A DNA stretch of 64,000 nt from Megachile rotundata (Eukaryota > Arthropoda > Insecta > Hymenoptera > Megachilidae): the NCBI RefSeq assembly GCF_050947335.1, contig NW_027473345.1, positions 372,001-436,000 of the forward strand, given 5' to 3'. This document shows, piece after piece, positions 58,133 through 64,000 of the stretch. How positions within the stretch are numbered: the first letter of the stretch is position 1; the number at the start of each line of letters is the position of its first letter. Below the pieces are notes generated by a model. It had not been told where the DNA came from and made no database searches. It saw only the letters and a list, made by a program, of their open reading frames with translations. The position numbers were made by a program, and so were the translations under genes.

Positions 58133-61100
58133 TTGTGATAATATGATTGCGATTGTATGATTGCGATTGCATGATTGTGATTGTATGATTGTTATTGTAT
58201 GATTGCGATTGTATGATTATGATTGTGTGAATGTGATTGTATGATTGTGATTGTATGATTGTGATTATATGATTGTGATTGTATGACTGTGATTGTATGA
58301 TTGTGATTGTATGATTGTGATTGCATGATTGTTATTGTATGATTGTGATTGTATAATTGTGATTGTATTATTGTGATTGTATCATTGTGATTTTATGATT
58401 GTGATTGTATGATTGTGATTCTATGATTGTGATTGTAGGATTGTGATTGTATGATTGTAATTGTACGATTATGATTGTATGATTGTGATTGTATGATTCT
58501 ACTTGCGTGATTGTGATTGTATGATTGTGAATATATAATTGTATTTGAGTTACTGTGATTGCCGGATTGCTATTGTATAATTCTGATTGTATGATAGTGA
58601 TTGTGTGACTTTGATTGTACGATTGTGGTTCTATGATTGTGATTGTATGATTGTGATTGTATGATTGTGATTGTATGATTGTGATTGTATGATTGTGATT
58701 GTATGATTGTCATTGTATGATTGTGATTGTATGATTGTGATTGTAAGACTGTGATTGTATGATTGTGATTGTATGATTGTGATTGTATGATTGTGATTGC
58801 ATGATTGTGATTGTGTGATTGTGATTGTACGATTGTGGTTCTATGATTGTAATTGTATGATTGTGTTTGTATAATTGTGATTGTATGATTGTGATTGTAT
58901 GATTGTGATTGTATGATTGTGATTGTATGATTGCGATTGTCTGATTGCGATTGTGTGATTGTGACTGTATGATTGTGATTGTATGATTGTGATTCTATGA
59001 TTGTGATTGTATGATTGTAATTGTATGAATGTGACTGTATGATTGTGATTGTGTGATTGCGTTTGTATGATTCTAATTGTATGCATGTGAATGTATAATT
59101 CTGATTGGATGATTGTGATTGTATGATTGTGATTGTGTGATTGTGATTGTATGATTGTGATTGTATGATTGTGATTGTATGACTGTGATTGTATGATTGT
59201 GATTGTATAATTGTGATTGTATAATTGCGATTGCATGATTGTGATTGTATGATTGTCATTGTACGATTGTGGTTGTATGATTGTGATTGTATGATTGTGA
59301 TTGTATGATTGTGATTGTATGATTGTGATTGTATGATTGTGATTGTATGATTGTGATTGTATGATTGTGATTGTATGATTGTGATTGTATGATTGTGATT
59401 GTATGATTGTGATTGTGTGATTGCGTTTGTATGATTCTAATTGTATGCATGCGAATGTATAATTCTGATTGTATGTTTGTGATAATATGATTGCGATTGT
59501 ATGATTGTGACTGTATGATTGTGATTGTATGATTGTGATTGTATGATTGTGATTGTATGATTGTGATTGTATGAATGTGATTGTATGATTGTGATTGTAT
59601 GATTGCGATTGTATGATTGTGATCGTAAGACTGTGATTGTATGATTGTGATTGTATTATTGTGATTGTAGGATTGTGATTGTATGATTGTGATTGTATGA
59701 ATGTAATTGTATGATTGTGATTGTATGATTGCGATTGTATGATTGTGATCGTAAGACTGTGATTGTATGATTGTGATTGTATGATTGTGATTATATGATT
59801 GTGATTGTATGACTGTGATTGTATGATTGGGATTGTGTGATTGTGATTGTATGATTGCGATTGTATGCATGTGCATGTATAATTCTGATTGTATGTTTGT
59901 GATAATATGATTGCGATTGTATGATTGAGACTGTATGATTGTGATTGTATGATTGTTATTGTATGATTGTGATTGTATGATTGTGATTCTATGATTGTGA
60001 TTGTATCATTGTGATTGTATGATTGTGGTTGTATGATTGCGATTGCATGATTGTGATTGTATGATTGTTATTGTATGATTGCGATTGTATGATTATGATT
60101 GTGTGAATGTGATTGTATGATTGTGATTGTATGATTGTGATTATATGATTGTGATTGTATGACTGTGATTGTATGATTGTGATTGTATGATTGTCATTGT
60201 ATGATTGTGATTGTATGATTGTGACTGTAAGACTGTGATTGTATGATTGTGATTGTATGATTGTGATTGTATGATTGTGATTGTATGATTGTGATTGCAT
60301 GATTGTGATTGTGTGATTGTGATTGTACGATTGTGGTTCTATGATTGTAATTGTATGATTGTGTTTGTATAATTGTGATTGTATGATTGTGATTGTATGA
60401 TTGTGATTGTATGATTGTGATTGTATGATTGTGATTGTATGATTGTGATTGTATGATTGTGATTGTATGATTGTGATTGTATGATTGTGATTGTATGATT
60501 GCGATTGTCTGATTGCGATTGTGTGATTGTGACTGTATGATTGTGATTGTATGATTGTGATTCTATGATTGTGATTGTATGATTGTAATTGTATGAATGT
60601 GACTGTATGATTGTGATTGTGTGATTGCGTTTGTATGATTCTAATTGTATGCATGTGAATGTATAATTCTGATTGTATGATCGTGATTGTATGATTGTGA
60701 TTGTGTGATTGTGATTGTATGATTGTGATTGTATGATTGTGATTGTATGACTGTGATTGTATGATTGTGATTGTATAATTGTGATTGTATAATTGTGATT
60801 GCATGATTGTGATTGTATGATTGTCATTGTACGATTGTGGTTGTATGATTGTGATTGTATGATTGTGATTGTATGATTGTGATTGTATGATTGTGATTGT
60901 ATGATTGTGATTGTATGATTGTGATTGTATGATTGTGATTGTATGATTGTGATTGTATGATTGTGATTGTGTGATTGCGTTTGTATGATTCTAATTGTAT
61001 GCATGTGAATGTATAATTCTGATTGTATGATTGTGATAATATGATTGCGATTGTATGATTGTGACTGTATGATTGTGATTGTATGATTGTGTTTATATGG

Positions 61101-63274
61101 TTGCGATTGTATGACTGTGATTGTATGATTGTGATTGTATGATTGTGATTGCATGATTGTTATTGTATGATTGTGATTGTAAAATTGTGATTGTATGATT
61201 GTGATTGTATCATTGTGATTGTATGATTGTGATTGTATGATTGTGATTCTATGATTGTGATTGTAGGATTCTGATTGTACAATTGTGATTGCATGATTGT
61301 GATTGCATGATTGTGATTGTATGATGGTGATTGTGTGATTGCGTTTGTATGATGCTAATTGTATGCATGTGAATGTATAATTCTGATTGTATGTTTGTGA
61401 TAATGTGATTGCGATTGTAGGATTGTGATTGTATGGTTGTGATTGTAAGATTGTAATTGTATGATTGTGATTGTATTATTTTGATTGTATAATTGTGATT
61501 GTATGAATGTAATTGTATGATTGTGATTGTATGAGTGTGATTGTATGATTGCGATTGTATGATTGTGATTGTATGACTGTGATTGTATGATTGTGATTGT
61601 ATGATTGTGATCGTAAGACTGTGATTGTATGATTGTGATTGTATGATTGTGATTGCATGATTGTGATTGAGTGATTGTGATCGTACGATTGTGGTTCTAT
61701 GATTGTAATTGTATGATTGTGTTTGTATAATTGTGATTGTATGATTGTGATTGTATGATTGTGATTGTATGATTGTGATTGTATGATTGTGATTGTATGA
61801 TTGTGATTGTATGATTGTGATTGTGTGATTGTGATTGTATGATTGTGATTGTATGATTGTGATTGTATGACTGTGATTGTATGATTGTGATTATATAATT
61901 GTGATTGTATAATTGTGATTGCATGATTGTGATTGTATGATTGACATTGTACGATTGTGGTTGTATGATTGTGATTGTATGATTGTGATTGTATGATTGT
62001 GATTGTATGATTGTGATTGTATGATTGTGATTGTATGATTGTGATTGTATGATTGTGATTGTATGATTGTGATTGTATGATTGTGATTGTATGATTGTGA
62101 TTGTATGATTGTGATTGTATGTTTGTGATTGTGTGATTGCGTTTGTATGATTCTAATTGTATGCATGTGAATGTATAATTCTGATTGTATGATTGTGATA
62201 ATATGATTGCGATTGTATGATTGTGACTGTATGATTGTGATTGTATGATTGTGTTTATATGATTGCGATTGTATGATTATGATTGTGTGAATGTGATTGT
62301 ATGATTGTGATTGTATGATTGTGATTGTATGATTGTGATTGTATGATTGTGATTGTATGATTTTGATTGTATAATTGTGATTGTGTGATAGTGATTGTGT
62401 GATTGTGACTGCATGATTGTGATTCTATGATTGTGATTGTATGATTGTAATTGTACGATTGTGATTGTATGATTGTGATTGTATGATTGTGATTGCATGA
62501 TTGTGATTGTATGATGGTGATTGTGTGATTGCGTTTGTATGATGCTAATTGTATGCATGTGAATGTATAATTCTGATTGTATGTTTGTGATAATGTGATT
62601 GCGATTGTAGGATTGTGATTGTATAGTTGTGATTGTAAGATTGTAATTGTATGATTGTGATTGTATTATTTTGATTGTATAATTGTGATTGTATGAATGT
62701 AATTGTATGATTGTGATTGTATGATTGCGATTGTATGATTGTGATTGTATGACTGTGATTGTATGATTGTGACTGTATGATTGTGATCGTAAGACTGTGA
62801 TTGTATGATTGTGATTGTATGATTGTGATTGCATGATTGTGATTGAGTGATTGTGATCGTACGATTGTGGTTCTATGATTGTAATTGTATGATTGTGTTT
62901 GTATAATTGTGATTGTATGATTGTGATTGTATGATTGTGATTGTATGATTGTGATTGTATAATTGTGATTGTATGATTGTGATTGTATGATTGTGATTGT
63001 GTGATTGTGATTGTATGATTGTGATTGTATGATTGTGATTGTATGACTGTGATTGTATGATTGTGATTGTATAATTGTGATTGTATAATTGTGATTGCAT
63101 GATTGTGATTGTATGGTTGTGATTGTATGATTGTCATTGTACGATTGTGGTTGTATGATTGTGATTGTATGATTGTGATTGTATGATTGTGATTGTATGA
63201 TTGTGATTGTATGATTGTGATTGTATGATTTTGATTGTATAATTGTGATTGTGTGATAGTGATTGTGTGATTGT
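58133..63274 (+). repeat. Mosaic segment between B copies 3 and 4
   Basis: It carries an A-type core GAGTTACTGTGATTGCCGG near 58,546-58,564. About 58.69-59.27 kb and 60.19-61.28 kb resemble the 4.93-5.97 kb block, including TGATCGTGATTG near 60,680. Near 61,281 TGTACAATTG is joined straight to TGATTGCATG, skipping about 280 bp and one anchor found in the 5.97-6.25 kb counterpart. About 61.37-62.3 kb resembles the beta sub-repeat at 22.6-25.0 kb. A short A/B-type lead-in (GATAGTGATTG, GACTGCATG) occurs at 62.39-62.41 kb without the GCCGG core. No gene is seen. Confidence 0.7.
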
Positions 63275-64000
63275 GACTGCATGATTGTGATTCTATGATT
63301 GTGATTGTATGATTGTAATTGTACGATTGTGATTGTATGATTGTGATTGTATGATTCTAGTTGCGTGATTGTGATTGTATGATTGTGAATATATTATTGT
63401 ATTAGAGTGACAGTTATTGCCGGATTGCTATTGTATAATTCTGATTGTATGATAGTGATTGTGTGATTGTGATTGTACGTTTGTGATTTTATGATTGTGA
63501 CTGTATGATTGTAACTGTATGATAGAGATTGTGTAAATGTGATTGTGATTGCATGATCGTAGTTGTATGATTGTGAATGTATGATTATGATTGCATGTTT
63601 GTGATTGTGTGACTGTGAATGTATGATTGTGATTGTATGATTGTGATTTTATGATTGTGATTGTATGATTGTTATTGTATGAATGTCATTGTATGATTGT
63701 GATCGTATGATTGTGATTGTGTGATTGCGTTTGTATGATTCCAATTGTACGCATGTGAATGTATAATTCTGATTGTATGTTTGTGATAATATGATTGCGA
63801 TTGTATGATCGAGACTGTATGATTGTGATTGTATGATTGTTATTGTATGATTGTGATTGTATGATTGTGATTCTATGATTGTGATTGTATCATTGTGATT
63901 GTATGATTGTTATTGTATGATTGTGATTGTATGATTGTGATTCTATGATTGTGATTGTATCATTGTGATTGTATGATTGTGGTTGTATGATTGCGATTGC
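63275..64000 (+). repeat. Block B, copy 4, and right flank cut by the window end
   Basis: This copy matches 52,819-53,544 at a constant 10,456-bp offset, including the extra hexamer (63,541), the ACGCATGTG anchor (63.75 kb), GATCGAGACTG and the 84-bp tandem duplication at about 63.83-63.99 kb. A private change is ATATTATTG near 63,393. The array continues past the last base. Confidence 0.88.

Larger units (their letters stand above)
1..64000 (+). repeat. 14-bp minisatellite / satellite array filling the window
   Basis: Every part of the window can be read as head-to-tail 14-mers with consensus GATTGTGATTGTAT on the + strand, about 4,570 units. No unit is inverted. Common variants are single substitutions such as GATTGCGATTGTAT, GATTGTGATTGTGT, GATTGTGATTGCAT, GACTGTGATTGTAT and AATTGTGATTGTAT. 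Even the most diverged stretches (for example 3,350-3,440) stay in 14-bp register, so they are diverged units and not insertions. The consensus has 7 T, 4 G, 3 A and no C, about 29% GC. Neither end of the array lies in the window. A gene-free array of this size is typical of eukaryotic heterochromatin; the chromosome position and species are not determinable here. No terminator, promoter, tRNA, rRNA or transposon sequence was recognised. Confidence 0.98.
1..64000 (+). repeat. Anchor blocks: about 115 copies of a conserved diverged seven-unit motif
   Basis: Each anchor is a run of about seven linked diverged units, in order GATTGCGTTTGTAT, GATTCTAATTGTAT (or GATGCTAATTGTAT), GCATGTGAATGTAT, AATTCTGATTGTAT, GTTTGTGATAATAT (or GATTGTGATAATAT), GATTGCGATTGTAT. 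It carries the NsiI-type palindrome ATGCAT. Approximate positions of ATGCAT in kb: 0.19, 0.70, 1.01, 1.35, 2.07, 2.48, 2.90, 3.70, 3.96, 4.75, 5.32, 5.69, 6.05, 6.33, 7.11, 7.77, 8.57, 8.83, 9.62, 10.37, 10.64, 11.42, 11.67, 12.40, 12.73, 13.09, 13.37, 13.94, 14.28, 14.72, 14.99, 15.41, 15.97, 16.38, 16.76, 17.53, 17.79, 18.62, 19.39, 19.66, 20.46, 20.72, 21.43, 21.80, 22.30, 22.58, 23.31, 23.95, 24.89, 25.56, 25.84, 26.16, 26.57, 27.35, 28.11, 28.36, 29.07, 29.44, 29.93, 30.21, 30.94, 31.58, 32.52, 32.91, 33.65, 34.28, 35.22, 35.64, 35.92, 36.24, 36.65, 37.43, 38.32, 39.11, 39.38, 39.71, 40.09, 41.08, 41.84, 42.18, 42.95, 43.67, 44.10, 44.36, 44.69, 45.06, 46.04, 46.37, 47.14, 47.38, 47.76, 48.72, 49.37, 50.10, 50.39, 51.51, 51.95, 53.29 (ACGCAT), 54.06, 54.39, 54.65, 55.45, 56.21, 56.63, 57.02, 57.29, 58.10, 59.09, 59.45, 59.87, 60.65, 61.01, 61.37, 62.16, 62.56, 63.75 (ACGCAT). 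Confidence 0.9.

Noticed and set aside
1..64000. CRISPR array
   Set aside because: There are no unique spacers. The repeat is a continuous 14-bp tandem with no alternating repeat/spacer layout, and no cas genes.
1..64000. Telomeric repeat
   Set aside because: The unit lacks the G-run typical of telomeres (TTAGGG and relatives). G residues are isolated in GATTGTGATTGTAT.
1..64000. G-quadruplex-forming array
   Set aside because: The consensus contains no GG at all and variants rarely create more than two adjacent G.
1..64000. Inverted segments or a palindrome centre in the array
   Set aside because: I looked for minus-orientation units (ATACAATCACAATC) on the + strand and saw none.
1..64000. 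Naming the species or a known satellite family
   Set aside because: I do not recognise the 14-mer with certainty, and there is no unique flanking sequence to place it.

Overview
The whole window is one uninterrupted tandem-repeat array. I find no protein gene, RNA gene, mobile element, CRISPR array or unique-sequence island. The basic unit is a 14-bp minisatellite, consensus GATTGTGATTGTAT on the + strand, about 4,570 units in 64 kb, all in the same orientation. The window starts and ends inside the array, so the full array is larger than 64 kb. The consensus is about 29% GC, contains no C on the + strand and has no CpG. A gene-free satellite of this size points to a eukaryotic nuclear genome (centromeric, pericentromeric, subtelomeric or heterochromatic block). 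The species cannot be named from the sequence.

The array is hierarchical. Level 1: the 14-mer is itself GATTGT plus GATTGTAT, a hexamer and an octamer. Level 2: about 115 copies of a conserved 'anchor', roughly seven consecutive diverged 14-mers containing the word ATGCATGTG, are spaced about 0.25 to 1.7 kb apart and separated by near-consensus units. Level 3: combinations of anchors and linked variants form higher-order repeats. Family alpha is about 1.80-1.86 kb, five copies between 2.87 and 20.43 kb (one single, two tandem pairs). Family beta is a 7.64-kb unit at 20.43-28.07 kb followed by a second copy of about 10.08 kb at 28.07-38.1 kb, which has gained a 2,702-bp internal tandem duplication and lost about 252 bp. 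Family gamma starts at a CATGCTAATT-type anchor and spaces at 3,458, 4,984 and 5,740 bp between 35.9 and 50.1 kb. A more diverged region follows (50.1-64.0 kb) with four copies of block B, marked by AGAGTGACAGTTATTGCCGG and by an extra 6-bp GATTGT subunit.

The minus strand of the consensus has no stop codon in any frame, and 14 is not a multiple of 3. All three minus frames therefore read the same cyclic 14-residue peptide QSQSYNHNHTITII, and long open frames (up to 624 codons) appear throughout. These are by-products of the repeat, not supported genes. Starts and stops fall only where variant units create them.

The interest of the window lies in the repeat architecture: nested hexamer/14-mer/anchor/multi-kb levels, sister copies with shared private variants, length differences that are often multiples of 42 bp (three units, four helical turns), and a consensus with complete G-versus-C strand asymmetry. 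Boundaries below were read by eye and most are uncertain by one to several 14-bp units, because crossovers lie in identical consensus units.
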